A stretch of 64,000 bases of DNA from positions 3,565,961-3,629,960 of the forward strand of contig JAESIW010000137.1 in assembly GCA_016802295.1 (NCBI GenBank), written 5' to 3'. The notes under the pieces are model-generated. The model worked only from the letters and a program-made list of their open reading frames with translations. It was not told where the DNA came from and did not search any database. The stretch is from Brachionus rotundiformis (Eukaryota > Rotifera > Eurotatoria > Ploima > Brachionidae). Shown one piece after another: positions 32,401 through 43,664 of this stretch (positions are counted from its first letter, which is position 1; each line of letters starts with the position of its first letter). The position numbers and the translations under genes are program-made.

Positions 32401-35034
32401 TGCGCCTATCTAATTTCTAATCAATATTTAGATCAATCATAACAAGGGGAAATTTTTTACTCACCTGAAATATTGTTAAGAGAGCTCCAAAAGCAGCAAC
32501 TCTTACTTTTGCTTTGGATTTTTCTATGTTAAAATTAGAACCAGCAAATGAAGAGTCTGATGTATCAGAATCATTACCTTAAATGTTGTAAGCACTTAGT
32601 TAATTATTAGTTAAGTAATTTAAATTAAATAATTATATTTCATTTAAATTAGGATAAAATATTCTTAAATTAAATTGTTATGAATAAATTTTAAATTATT
32701 TTGTACCGTAAACCCTTGCAAATAAGTGCCCAAAAAATTTATTGAAGAATTTAAGCCTTAGATGAAAGGATATTTTCTTCAAATTAAATATTTTATAAAG
32801 ATTTTTTAAAAAAATGCTTTAAAAAAAACAACATAGATAGAACTAAGCCATTTATGAATAGCTTTTAAAAAGGGGGTCTTAGAGGGGCACTTATTTGCAA
32901 GGGAATACGATATATCTTTTATATTTGAAAAAAAATAAAAAACAAATCCTTTTCTTTTATAGTATACTTTTTAAATAAAAAAATGATTTATTAAATTAAT
33001 ATGAAATTTAAAAATTCATTATGATCTCCAAAATAAAATAAAATAAAATGTATAACCATTTTCTGCATTATCATATTTAAAGACTAATTGTATAAAATTT
33101 TACAAAAATTCAATCGTTTTTCTAAAAAAAGAGAATTATAAATAATAAAATTTAACTAACCTAATGAACTGACTACATTTTTGTAATTGAAAAGAGGAAC
33201 TTGTGCTTCTTTTATATATTGTAAAGCACTATCATTATCACTATATTTGTTTGTATACTGACTTGATTGAGCCGGCTGAGTTTGATTTTTTTTATTCGAA
33301 TTATTTCGTACAAATTTTGAATTTTTCCCCTTTTCGTTTTCACGTTTACCTGGCTTAATTGCTTTATTGTAATTGAGTTTTCTATTCTTTTTTTCACTTG
33401 ATTCTTTATTTTCTCCGTCCAAATAATTATTCAGATCTTGATCATTTTCTTCAGGTTGTGTTTTATTTTCTTCTTGAATTAAAACATCTACATTACTTGG
33501 TTCAAGCTTATTTTCTTTTACAAGTGCACCAGAAGAATTGCTTGTTATTAGACCAAACAGACATAAATCCTTTAGTTTTAAAAAATTATTTAAATTGAGA
33601 AAAATTAATTTTTTTGAATAATTCTCTGTATCAAATTTTAGTTGAACAAAATTATATCCAAACAAAAATTTTTACAAAAATTATTATTTTTTCACTCTTT
33701 TTTGTTTTAAATAGGAAATAATGTTATGTTCCAAAAGGAATATTTAAATGCCGGTTTAATCAGCCTAAAATCTTTATTTCAAATGAATTAATTTACTTTG
33801 ACCACTGCTAAAATATCTCCTAATTGAAACTTTTCTTTCTTTATTTGAATCCAATTAGAAGAATTGTCAATTCCAAGGAATAGATTTTCCAATCCATGTA
33901 AAGCTTTAATCATTGTTTTGGTTACATTTATCATAAATTCTTCACTACCAAATAAACTTTTTTCGCTTTTGAGTTCGTCTTGATTATTCGATTTTTCATT
34001 AATTGGTATTTTTAATTTTATTGAATTATTGAACCTTAAAACTTTAACCAAAAATTCAGCACACTTGATTTTGTGCTCATCTTGTATGAATTCTTTTTCT
34101 ATTTGGTCAGTGTCTTGGTCTTTATTTATTCTAGCCATTGTCATATTAAAAATTAATTGAGTTGAGATTAATTTAAGTTTGTATAATATGTCAATTTGTT
34201 CCTGGGATTTGATTTTTAATTTTTTCTCCTGTAAGGAACAAATATTATCTTCAATCTGAAGCTCAAGATTTGTTACACTTGAAAATATCGAAGTAATGTT
34301 TTGATCGCTTAAGAGAGGACCATTTTCGTAAACCAAACTTCCAAGAGCTCTATAAAGTTCATACAATAGATTATTATCGTGAACACATTGATTGATAAAA
34401 CTATTACAAAGGGTATCTTGAACAATTAATAGTAAATTTATCAAATTTCCAATTAATTTGTTAAACATATTCCTTAAATGATGGTATTTTATGGGCTATA
34501 AAGATCGAATTATAACTGGTTTATTTAAATAAAAAGCTTCTAAATTTAAAATCAAATTAAATTTTTGAATTTTTTAATACATATTTGGAAGCTTTGATTT
34601 AAAAATTTTAAATTACCGATCTTTCAGCTAAATTAATAATCAAAGAAGAATAGGAGAACAAAATGGTTTTTGCTTCTTTTTCATGTTGAGGAATGGAGTT
34701 TAAAATTTCACCAATAATGCTTACAAATTCAAACATCAACTGTAAAAAAAATTAATTTAAATGATTTAATTAAACAGGCTTAGTTAATTACATCATTATA
34801 GTTTTCTAAAAATTGTTTTCTTTCGTGATCATTGGTACTTTTAGCAGCTAAGTTTGAAAGAAGAAATTGAAGATTGGTAAAAAAACGCGAATAAATTTTT
34901 GAAAATTCTGGATTTATGGAACCATTATGAACTGATGGAGATATATTTTTGATAATTTTGTAATCACTTAAAATTGGATTGAATTGGACGTATAATTGAT
35001 TGATTTGATTGTCAACATTATTTAAAATCGACAT
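29483..35034 (-). CDS. HEATR6: HEAT repeat-containing protein 6
   Basis: Eight exons: 34792-35034, 34617-34739, 33797-34495, 33161-33671, 32465-32577, 30338-32416, 30079-30292, 29483-29718; 1405 residues (human 1181). Matches to HEATR6 in order: LYRALGSLVYENG, LGDILAVVK joined to KFLFGYN (human AVLKKFMFHG), a Lys-rich linker (NKAIKPGKRENEKGK), KVRVAAFGALLTIF, SYWKSF, the SPKVRLLAATAL block, ALGVYVTFASL, AAWS-type SMSNLSEVLIENIE, RALGNLINY, KVKWNLSHAIGVAMKKF and NNFKVRINACIALMS. These are HEAT helical repeats; the biochemical role of HEATR6 is poorly known. Introns are 45-125 bp except 32578-33160 (583 bp, holding a MITE) and 29719-30078 (360 bp). The acceptor of exon 4 reads TAA instead of TAG. 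The 45-bp intron 30293-30337 stays open in frame. Confidence 0.92.
32706..32910. mobile_element. MITE with ~27-bp terminal inverted repeats, inside a HEATR6 intron
   Basis: A 205-bp element. The left end CCGTAAACCCTTGCAAATAA (continuing GTGCCC) and the reverse complement of the right end (TCGTATTCCCTTGCAAATAA, continuing GTGCCCC) match over about 25 bp. TA flanks both sides (32704-32705, 32911-32912), as expected for a Tc1/mariner-type TA target duplication. There is no coding capacity. It is the main cause of this intron being 583 bp rather than about 50. Confidence 0.75.
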
Positions 35035-35479
35035 AGTTTTTAAAATGAATAAATTCGAAATATTAGGAATATTTTAAACATGCTCAGTTTTTTTTAAATA
35101 ATTAATTTACACATGCTTTAGTATAGATATAATATACTCATTTGGATTTAATTTTAAATAAATTTTAATACAAAAGCATAATTAAATTTACAATAAAACT
35201 AAATTTAAACTATTTTTTTTAGCTAATTATGTCTGATTAAAGATAAAATATACTATTGAAAGTGCAATTATTAAAATTCACTAACTATATTAAATAAAAC
35301 TTTTTGATTAAAAAGTTTTAGTTAAAAATGAGTAATAAAATTCTTATAGGTCAAATAAAATGCTATCAGAGATGATTGTGTTCAGAATTTAATTTTTAAA
35401 AATATTTTATTTACAAAATTATAATAAAGCTATAAAATAAAGTAATCTTCAACCATATCTTTAAATTCTTTAATTAATT
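35035..35479. other. HEATR6 upstream region / INTS5 3' flank
   Basis: 445 bp of AT-rich DNA between two minus-strand genes; no further gene or repeat is seen. Confidence 0.6.
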
Positions 35480-38400
35480 TCAAGATTCAATGTTTTGGAA
35501 AAATTTCGGATACAAATAAGCTAATTTGCTGATATTTTTATGAAATATATACTTCAAATGTTTCATTTCAATATTCTTGTTCAAATCAGCCAAAATTGCC
35601 CCAGAAGACTTTTGTATAGTGGTCATTTTTTTCTTAAATTTTAAGTAATCAAAAATAAACTAAATTAAACTAAAAACAAACTTTAAGTCTTTTCCAAATA
35701 ATTAACAATAAAAGATGAGTTTCGAACGAATTTAGCATCGGAATTATATCAACTATATAGCAATAAGGTTTTTGTATCAAATTGGACTATTAAAAAATTA
35801 TCATATTATTTTAATTTAAATTATTATTTACTTTATTTATGATGTTTAGGAGCCGCAAAGTAATGCCAAGAGTTTTGCTCACATTTCTGGTTGATTGTTC
35901 TTGATAACTTTCCCATTGAATTATCAGAGAGGCTAAAAGACTTCGCACAATTGGTCCTGATTTTATAAAAGCTTTCTCATCTTTTTTAAAAGTTCAAGAT
36001 TTTTTGAAAACATTTATCAAATTTACCATCTGAGATAAATTCCAACAGAATCCATAAAATGTTATTATCGAATCGGTTTTCGAAAACGTTCTGAACAGCC
36101 ATGTCCCTATTTTTTTTCATTAAATAGACAATTTAATTGTGAAAATTATAAAACCTTTCAATAAATAATTTAAGTGCTTCTATTTCATTATCAAAATTGT
36201 CATCGAGGTCTTCTGAGTTTGATCCTGGCCAGTGGTAATCAACAAAATGATCATCAAAAAGAACTTTTTGTACAATTAAATCGGCTAAATATGATTTTAT
36301 TTGTTTATCTTTTGACTCATTCGATGTTACTTGAAGAAGATTTAAAACCAACAAATTGCTTATAGGTTTTAGTTTTATTTTCTGAAAACAAAATCTATAA
36401 AATTGTTATTATTTATTTGTTATTCTACTTGATGATCATATTTTCTAAGTGGATAATCGACCAGACTAGTTCGAACTGCTTTAAGTTTGCTTTTATTTGA
36501 AAGCTCTTCCTTTATCAAGTTTATGTTTTGGGTAAAAAGATTTAAATTCTCATCATAAGCATTTATTTTTGGTTCAAGTTGGCCACTCTTTAAATCAATA
36601 ATTGACTTTTAAGGAAATAAATATACTTATTGTTAATTACTTTCTTTGCATTGTTGATATTGTTAAAAATTTTATCTATTACATTTCGCAATATAACATT
36701 CATAAATGGATTTAATTCATCCTCACTGTTTAGTTGATTTTTTGAAATATTTTCTATTAAATCAATTATTTGGTTGAGCTCTTCAATACAATCATTAACA
36801 TTTTTATCTAATCAGAATAATAAATAAAAAAATATAAAATTTTGCTTGAATTGAGGATTTTAAATTTTTTAAAAATTTAAAATGTACCATCAATTGTTCT
36901 CTCCAAATCAAAAAAATAGTTGACTAAAATTTTGCCAATTGAGATCAGGTCAGCAATGTTTAATTTAAGTTTGGATAAGCCAGGTTCATTTGAACATAAT
37001 ATTTTGTTAAGAAATTCGATTATTTTAAATGAGCAAGGTCTATTTTTATCCAAGTGTGAAAGTAGACTAATAAAATTTTCTTTAATTAATATCAACGATG
37101 ACACATTTTGGCTATTTATTTTGGATAAAAATTTAATTTAATATCAAAAATTAATTTAAAAATTACTAAATGTAAAATTGATTATTTAAGTCCCATTCTT
37201 GTATTCTAAATAAATTTTCTACCAAAGAATCTAATTCCTCTTCATTTTCGGCTGATTGAATAGCAAATTTAAGAGAATTTCTAAAAAGATCAGACTGAAA
37301 TAAATTTATTTCCAATCGTAATTTGTTAATCATGTGGTCATTTCCGTTATACTTGGGAATATCCATTCTTAAAAGATGAGAAACAAGCTCTACGGTTGAA
37401 TTTAAATTTTCGCCGATTGAGATACATAGAATTAGCTTGTAAATTAAATCATAGTTATTTTCAAAAATTCTTTTATTGCTGTTTTTTATTAAAGAGACAA
37501 TTTGTTCAACTAATCTTTCGAATGAGTGCCCATTGATACTGTTTAAACTTTTCAAAAATGGTACTATTTCTGATACTGTTTGTCCGTCTTGTGCAATATC
37601 TTCCGCATGCGATTGATAGATGTTGGCTATCATTTCATCCAAAAACGATGACTGAAATAAAAAAGACAATTTTTAAAAAAATTATTAAAATTTCTACTTT
37701 TTTTAATTAAAAAAAGATAATTAGAAAAAATTCCTATTTTGATGATTATACTTAAAAATTGTTCTCTATCTATAATTTAAGTTTATTCTTAATTTATTTC
37801 TTTAATCCTGTTTGACTTGGTAATAAATTTAGATATACAGAATTATTCAAAATAATTGGTTATGGATAAAAATTGGTTTACGGATCATAAAAAAATTTGA
37901 AACCTTTTTGAAATTTTGAGTATTATCATCAAATTTGAAAAAAAGCTTAAATTTGTCAAATAATTTACCATCAATTTTCTTGAATATTCAAAATTGTGAT
38001 CGGTCATCTCATTATATTCCTGATTTTCCAACCACTCAAGAACCGAAGTCAAAATGTCAAAAACTGCGACACTATTATTTATCTGTTTTATTGCATTAAA
38101 CAGTTCTTGAACAAAAGATTTATCTTCTTGGACGAGCATTTTAAAAAATTCCCTTTTAACTAAATTATCTCCATACGGTTCCAAAATTATATCCAACAAA
38201 TTTATCAATAATCCTGGTGTCTGTGAAGCTAATCTGAGTACAAACATTTTATGCTCAATACTTGAATTAAGTAAAAATCTACTAATTTCTTCATGTATTA
38301 TATCAGAAAAATTGCTAGCAAAAAAATTAATAGCGTTCAGCCTAGATAACTTTTGAGTAAACTGCAAATCTGTTTTATAAAAACCAAGGTATTCTTTGAA

Positions 38401-39093
38401 ACCAAATTGAAGGAATTTTTCAAAAAGAATATTAGTTTTTAATGGACTTAGGTAACACAGAACCCAATCAAATCTAACATTATATTTATTACTGGTGTTT
38501 AGTATCAAATCAATCAAGGCTTCTTGTGTCGCTTTTGGAACTAAAAGTAAACACTTTTGAACCAAAAACAAAATGCTTTGGGTTGGTCTGCATTGATTGT
38601 TCCAAATTTCCAGTCCATCAGCTATTGTTGGAGTCTTAAAGCTTGCTATTTCTTCATTGCTGAGGCCAGGAGAATCTGCAAAACTGATTGCAGTATTTAG
38701 AACAATGTCACCTATGAGCTCAAGCAAAGGCTGGCACAATTCAACTGACCAAAACTCATTAATGTCTGGCTTTTGAACAAGTTCAACCAATGAATTCTCA
38801 ATGTAATCAATTACTTTGTTAATTTGTTGAATGTTTTTGGTATCGGTCTGAATATCTGGATAGTTTTGTTTCTTTTGGTTTAAGTTGAATCGAAGATGTA
38901 AAAATGTAGTTACTCGATAAAAAGTGCTTATATATTCAATTACAGCATGACGAGTGGAAGGAACCCGAGTAAGAACATACAATGACGACTTACAAATTTG
39001 CTCAAGTGGTGACTGAGTAGTCAAATGGATAAATGATCTAAGATGCTGTAATAAATTTGCTTTTTCGGATATTTCTAAATTGTTTTCTGACAT
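35480..39093 (-). CDS. INTS5: Integrator complex subunit 5
   Basis: Ten exons: 37969-39093, 37167-37651, 36888-37111, 36641-36807, 36429-36605, 36155-36381, 36027-36106, 35832-35956, 35682-35786, 35480-35632; 955 residues (human 1019). INTS5 is a helical scaffold of the nuclear Integrator complex, which terminates transcription at snRNA and protein-coding genes and recruits PP2A. Diagnostic matches: CRPTQSILFLVQKC then ALIDLILNTS and FDWVLCYLSPL (human CRATRTL, ALLDTS, FDWVVAHIG); WPGSNSEDLDDNF; NRFDNNILWILLEFI; SLLASLIIQWESYQ; DIIPMLNSFETHLLLLIIWK (human VFSQLAPFEVRLLLLSVW); and the C-terminal ILADLNKNIEMKHL. The whole chain is alpha-helical. The first exon carries over a third of the protein; the rest is broken by introns of mostly 45-70 bp. 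Confidence 0.93.
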
Positions 39094-39649
39094 TATTTTT
39101 GGGAATAAATTAGTTTTAAAATTTTTATAATGAAATTGTATTTTAAAATAAACTCAAAAAAATTTAAAACAAAAAGATGGAAAATATTTTGTCTGGAAAA
39201 TTTTAAAATTATTTTAACATTAAAAAATTGCTTAACCACTTAATTTAAAATTAATAATTTAATTAAATATTATATAAAAAAGTTAATTTTATAACTTTGA
39301 ATTCATTATTTAATTGGTTCGAGAAATTTATTACTAAATTTAGACAAAATAGGATATGATTAAAAAAATTAGGAGTATTGAAGTTCGCTCGAACGGTAAA
39401 AAAAAGAAATAAATTATTACCCTATAAAAAATGAATTCAAAAATTGATTTAAAATATCTATTGAATCTGACTAAAATTAAGCGATTTAAAAACTATTTTT
39501 AAAGAGGGAAGAAACAAAAAAGTTTTTTATTTTGAAAAAAATAGATAAAAATTTAAGCTCTCATTTAATTTTAAATTTTGACTCGAAAATCATATAATGT
39601 ATTTCGATGATAAAAGTAATTTAAGGAATTTAAAAACTTAGATTTAACA
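39094..39649. other. INTS5 upstream region
   Basis: AT-rich; holds the INTS5 promoter. Nothing else is recognisable. Homology to the far side of the palindrome begins only at about 39650. Confidence 0.5.
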
Positions 39650-39859
39650 AAATAATCGAAAAATTAAAAAAAAAATTAAATCCATCAATTCTATACTAAT
39701 ATTAAAATATTAGATTTAATTAATTTTAAAACAGTTTTAAAGAATATTAATTTAGAAAGATTGGATAATTTTAATTCGAAATCAAATAGAATTATTAGAT
39801 AAATATTTTAAGACAATTTATTCCAAAAAAAAAAGAAATAAAAAATAAGTTTTGCGATT
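39650..39859 (+). repeat. Diverged outer flank of the left palindrome arm
   Basis: The reverse complement is still alignable to 49247-49470 (for example the shared block from TTAAATCTAATATTTTAATA onward), but with frequent substitutions and several indels. This contrasts with the near-perfect identity that starts at the stop codon at 39860. Confidence 0.75.
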
Positions 39860-42445
39860 CTATTTTGTTTGAATAGTTTTAATTAAATTATGAATTTTTT
39901 CTGATTTTTCTTGACTCGACGAAGATTCTTTGAGCTGTCTTAATTGTTCTCTGGACAACATGTTTGTAGGAGTTGATTTTTCGCATCTCTTATCCATTTC
40001 ATGTATTCTCCTAGGACTCGTAGGACTTTTTAAGCTTATGACTTGTTGGTCCTGATTTGATGCAGTTGTCTCATTGGCTTTATTATTATCAGGTTCGTTA
40101 ATAAATAATCGAGGATGATCAAATGATGGTATGTCCATTTGGGGATTTAAATTTTGTTGTTTGGTGTTATCAGAAATTAAATATTTGTCAAAGCTTGGAT
40201 CGTTTTCATTTGGAGTACTTTTGACAAAATTTGTGCACATTTTTTCTCCTAAAAGAAGAATGTGTGGTGAGAAATCATCACTTAGCTGAAGACTTTCTGC
40301 CAGAAGGTCACTATTTGGTTCAATAGTGACACTATCTAATGCTTGAATTGATAAAGAAGATGGTGTTATCTTAGATGATTGTTTGGATTCGTCTGGGATA
40401 TTCTGAAGAGTTTGCCTATCTGACAGAACTAAAGTTTGGTCATTTGGAACCGTCTGAAATTGTTGCTGAGTTGATAGCTGATTAAATGACAAGTGTGTTA
40501 ATATTCTAGATTCGGCATTGTCTTGAAACTCTTTATGATGATATATTTCACAAGGCTGCTTTGAACGCTTAAGTACTTGATCGAAACCAAGATACTTTTC
40601 TCTAGCTTTTACCAATACAATAAACAGTTTGTGTTTGTTTTCAGCCAATCTTTTAAGTAACGAAGTGGTCAAAAGAGAATTGTGAAATACCCAATTTATT
40701 TTATCTGAATTTTGATCATCTTCGAAACCCAAAAGAATGTCTCTATTGACACCAACTACTGAATGATGACGTAAAAAGGTAGAACTTTTTCTTTCAACAA
40801 GATTTTCTTTTATATAATCAATTGGATGAAATGTGTTCATATTTTTCTCAATGATTGAATCCAAATGTTCAATTGTGTGCTTTATTCGTTTAAATATATC
40901 TTCATGTGAAGATAAATCATGGAAATTTACCGAAACATATTCAAAAATTTGTTCAAAACAGATCGGATTTTTATCTTCTTTAAAAATCCCTGTACAAAAA
41001 AGAACAAATTTTTTTGAACTATTCTTTATTGCTTCAATGTTGCTCTTAAGACATTCAGTCAAACAAATAGTATTGTTTTTATCATCAGTAAAGTAGCAAT
41101 TTTTTACCAAACCCCAGTCAAACTCTTCGCTTGTTGTATTATAAAAATGTGACATCATCTCTGGAATATCTATAATATTTGTTCTAGAATAATTGTTATC
41201 TTGTTTTTGGACCTCAGTATTCTGTTTTACAGCAGATTGTATTTCTTTTAAATGATTAATTGTCACTTTTGGTGTTGGTTTTGGATCATCCAATTTGACA
41301 TAATTATCATTTTCACTCAGATATTCAAAAATTTCATCTTTACCTTTTTGATTACAAGTATTCAAATGAGACATGAGATGTATTTTTTCCTCCACTTTTT
41401 TTTGTTCTTGTTGTTCTTCATTGTTGTTTATCTTTTTGATTTGTTCATCTTGAATTTCATAGTCAGAACAAACAATTTCGTGATAGACTTTTCCATTCTT
41501 GTCCAATTTTTTATCAAGTTTTTGTTCAATATCCATTTGATTCGCTTGGCAAATTGGTTCACCATTATTTTGGTATTGATCAAAGGGTTTGTTTACAATT
41601 GGTTCTAAACCTGTTTCTGGAACAAAAGTAGAAGATAATTTCTCTTGTGATGATGGTCTTTTTTTGATTTTAACATTTGGATCTTTTGACTCTACCCAGC
41701 TATCTGAACTAGACGATTTTATCAACAACACGGATGCTTTTTGCTCTTCAATTTGGTTCATATTATATGCTGTTATCACAGACTCTGTATCTTTATTTTC
41801 AGATAAAGTCTCTTCATCAAAAACTGGTTTATTTGTTTTTCTAAAAAAATCACTCGAATAATATTCGTTTACTTCCTCACTATCTGTTTCATTGTCAAGT
41901 CCATAACCAAATTCGCCAATACCTTTTTCATCTTCAATCAGATCTTTTCTAATATTTTTATCTTCCTCGCTTGAATGACTTGATTGATCTGTTGTTGTTG
42001 ATTCCTCTAAATTAGTATAACTGGTATTTGAATCGGTTGCCAAACTCGATTTGGAATCAGAAACCGATGATAATTCATCAATTTGACTATTTTTCTCTTT
42101 TTCCTTTAAAGTGAGCTCAATTTTGTTCAATGGGGAAAATTGTTTATTATTCTGATTTTTTGGCATTTGAATATTAAATCGAAAATTAAAAAAGTTTTTC
42201 TCCTCATCAACTTGTTGAAGTTGAAATTTTTTAAACGGAATTGTACGAAATTTACTTAAATCATCTTTATTATTTCTATCTTGAATTATTGATATAAGTT
42301 GTTCATTATTTTTTCTATTTTTTTTCCCATTTTCAATCGATTTGAAAAAATTTCTCTCTGTTTTGGTTTCTTCCATTGAGCTAAATTTCTTCACTAGATC
42401 TTTGACCCTCGAGTTCGACTTAACCCTATTTTCCTCACCGCTCAT
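39860..42445 (-). CDS. Hypothetical protein, 861 residues (left-arm copy)
   Basis: Intronless. The start is the first ATG (MSGEENRVKSNS); the open frame extends 17 codons further upstream without an ATG. Residues about 1-410 are Glu/Ser/Lys/Asn-rich and probably disordered. A denser region at about 425-660 looks folded (EEFDWGLVKNCYF, KKFVLFCTGIFKEDKNPICF, then INWVFHNSLLTTSLLKRLAE and HKLFIVLVKAREKYLGF). The tail is again low-complexity. I do not recognise the family. It is transcribed divergently from SPEF1, a ciliary gene, across 392 bp, so a cilium-related role is conceivable but only by neighbourhood. It differs from the right-arm copy at one residue (Ser here, Leu there, near the C-terminus). 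Confidence 0.75.
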   Translation of the reverse strand: MSGEENRVKSNSRVKDLVKKFSSMEETKTERNFFKSIENGKKNRKNNEQLISIIQDRNNKDDLSKFRTIPFKKFQLQQVDEEKNFFNFRFNIQMPKNQNNKQFSPLNKIELTLKEKEKNSQIDELSSVSDSKSSLATDSNTSYTNLEESTTTDQSSHSSEEDKNIRKDLIEDEKGIGEFGYGLDNETDSEEVNEYYSSDFFRKTNKPVFDEETLSENKDTESVITAYNMNQIEEQKASVLLIKSSSSDSWVESKDPNVKIKKRPSSQEKLSSTFVPETGLEPIVNKPFDQYQNNGEPICQANQMDIEQKLDKKLDKNGKVYHEIVCSDYEIQDEQIKKINNNEEQQEQKKVEEKIHLMSHLNTCNQKGKDEIFEYLSENDNYVKLDDPKPTPKVTINHLKEIQSAVKQNTEVQKQDNNYSRTNIIDIPEMMSHFYNTTSEEFDWGLVKNCYFTDDKNNTICLTECLKSNIEAIKNSSKKFVLFCTGIFKEDKNPICFEQIFEYVSVNFHDLSSHEDIFKRIKHTIEHLDSIIEKNMNTFHPIDYIKENLVERKSSTFLRHHSVVGVNRDILLGFEDDQNSDKINWVFHNSLLTTSLLKRLAENKHKLFIVLVKAREKYLGFDQVLKRSKQPCEIYHHKEFQDNAESRILTHLSFNQLSTQQQFQTVPNDQTLVLSDRQTLQNIPDESKQSSKITPSSLSIQALDSVTIEPNSDLLAESLQLSDDFSPHILLLGEKMCTNFVKSTPNENDPSFDKYLISDNTKQQNLNPQMDIPSFDHPRLFINEPDNNKANETTASNQDQQVISLKSPTSPRRIHEMDKRCEKSTPTNMLSREQLRQLKESSSSQEKSEKIHNLIKTIQTK

Positions 42446-42837
42446 ATTAAAGTTTATTTTTATCCCTTGGTTTCTGCCTTTTAATTTTTTTTTCAATTAC
42501 TAATTTTATAAAAAAAATTAAATAATTCAAATATTTTTTCACATTTCCTTGGAGACTTTTTTTTTCAATTCTTGGCCTTGATTTTTAATTTTTCCTTACA
42601 TCTTTTACTTAAAAAATCTATTTCTTTCTTTTTGATTTTCATTTGTACAAAATCATCTACTCAATTTTTATTCAATTAATTTTTACCTTCTTGCCTTTAA
42701 TATTTAATTTAAACAAGGATTTTTTATCATTTTGATTAGAAAAATATTTTTTTTATCGTATTAATTTTATTTTCATATTTATCATATTTTTATACTCTTT
42801 GAAATAATTATGAAAAATAATTTTTTTAAATTTCAAC
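42446..42837. promoter_or_regulatory. Shared divergent promoter region, left arm
   Basis: 392 bp between the start codons of the 861-residue gene and SPEF1, repeated exactly in inverted form at 46269-46660. CTTGGAGAC and CTTGGCC motifs stand out from the AT background; no clear TATA box is seen. Confidence 0.45.
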
Positions 42838-43422
42838 ATGTCTTGGGATATCAAATTAAATGATGAACAACTACAGAATTTGTATGAATGGGTTGATGAA
42901 ATTCTTGCCAGTCGACCAAATAATCGAATCGAAAGGGACCTCTCCGACGGATATCTTGTTGCCAAGATTATTAAACATTTTTTACCTAAAATAATAGATT
43001 TACATAATTTAACTCCAGCTTTTAATTTGAATCAAAAATTTAATAATTGGGGTTTATTAAATCATAGAGTTTTCTCAAAAATAGGTATAAATGTTCCTTC
43101 AAATGTTATTGAAAATATTTGCAAGGCAAAATCTGGATATATTGAGATATTATTATACAATTTTAGACAAAGAATTTTCGATAACTTTGATAAAAATGAT
43201 TTATTACAGCAACAAGTATCATTAAAAAGAAATATTTATCCTGCAATTAAAAACAAAACCATTGGTATCTGTAAACTCACATACGAGCTAAAAGTTCAAG
43301 AATCACTGCGAAAAAGCGAAGAAATCGAAATACTAAAAGCCAAAGTTCGACGTCTAGAGTATTTACTAAAGCTTAAAGACATAAGAATTATGGAGCTTTC
43401 TAAAAAACTAGAAAATTTTTGA
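42838..43422 (+). CDS. SPEF1: Sperm flagellar protein 1 / CLAMP (left-arm copy)
   Basis: Intronless, 194 residues (human 236). It has an N-terminal calponin-homology (CH_2) domain: LQNLYEWVDEI, SRPNNRIERDLSDGYLVAKI, HFLPKIIDLHNLTPA, QKFNNWGLLNHRVFSKI, with the spacing of SPEF1. The C-terminal coiled coil KAKVRRLEYLLKLKDIRI matches the human MKVRRLEHLLQLKNVRIEDL stretch. SPEF1/CLAMP binds and bundles microtubules at the central apparatus of motile cilia and in polarised epithelia. The middle linker is shorter than in vertebrates. It is tail to tail with the membrane-protein gene at 43665 and identical to the right-arm copy. Confidence 0.93.
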   Translation: MSWDIKLNDEQLQNLYEWVDEILASRPNNRIERDLSDGYLVAKIIKHFLPKIIDLHNLTPAFNLNQKFNNWGLLNHRVFSKIGINVPSNVIENICKAKSGYIEILLYNFRQRIFDNFDKNDLLQQQVSLKRNIYPAIKNKTIGICKLTYELKVQESLRKSEEIEILKAKVRRLEYLLKLKDIRIMELSKKLENF

Positions 43423-43664
43423 CCAACTGGTATTTAAGTAATTTTTAATCATTTATTTTATATTTATTTCATAATGATGATAATTAAACAAAAATTATCA
43501 AATAAAAACTTTTTTTCAAAATCAAAATTCATAAAATTAAAGAAATTGTTAATTGAAAGATTAAAAAGTCTTACTTTTTTTATTTAAAAAAACAACTTCA
43601 AAAATCATAAAACTTTTTTGTCAATAAAATTTTAAAACAATCAAATCGGATAAAATTTCAAACT

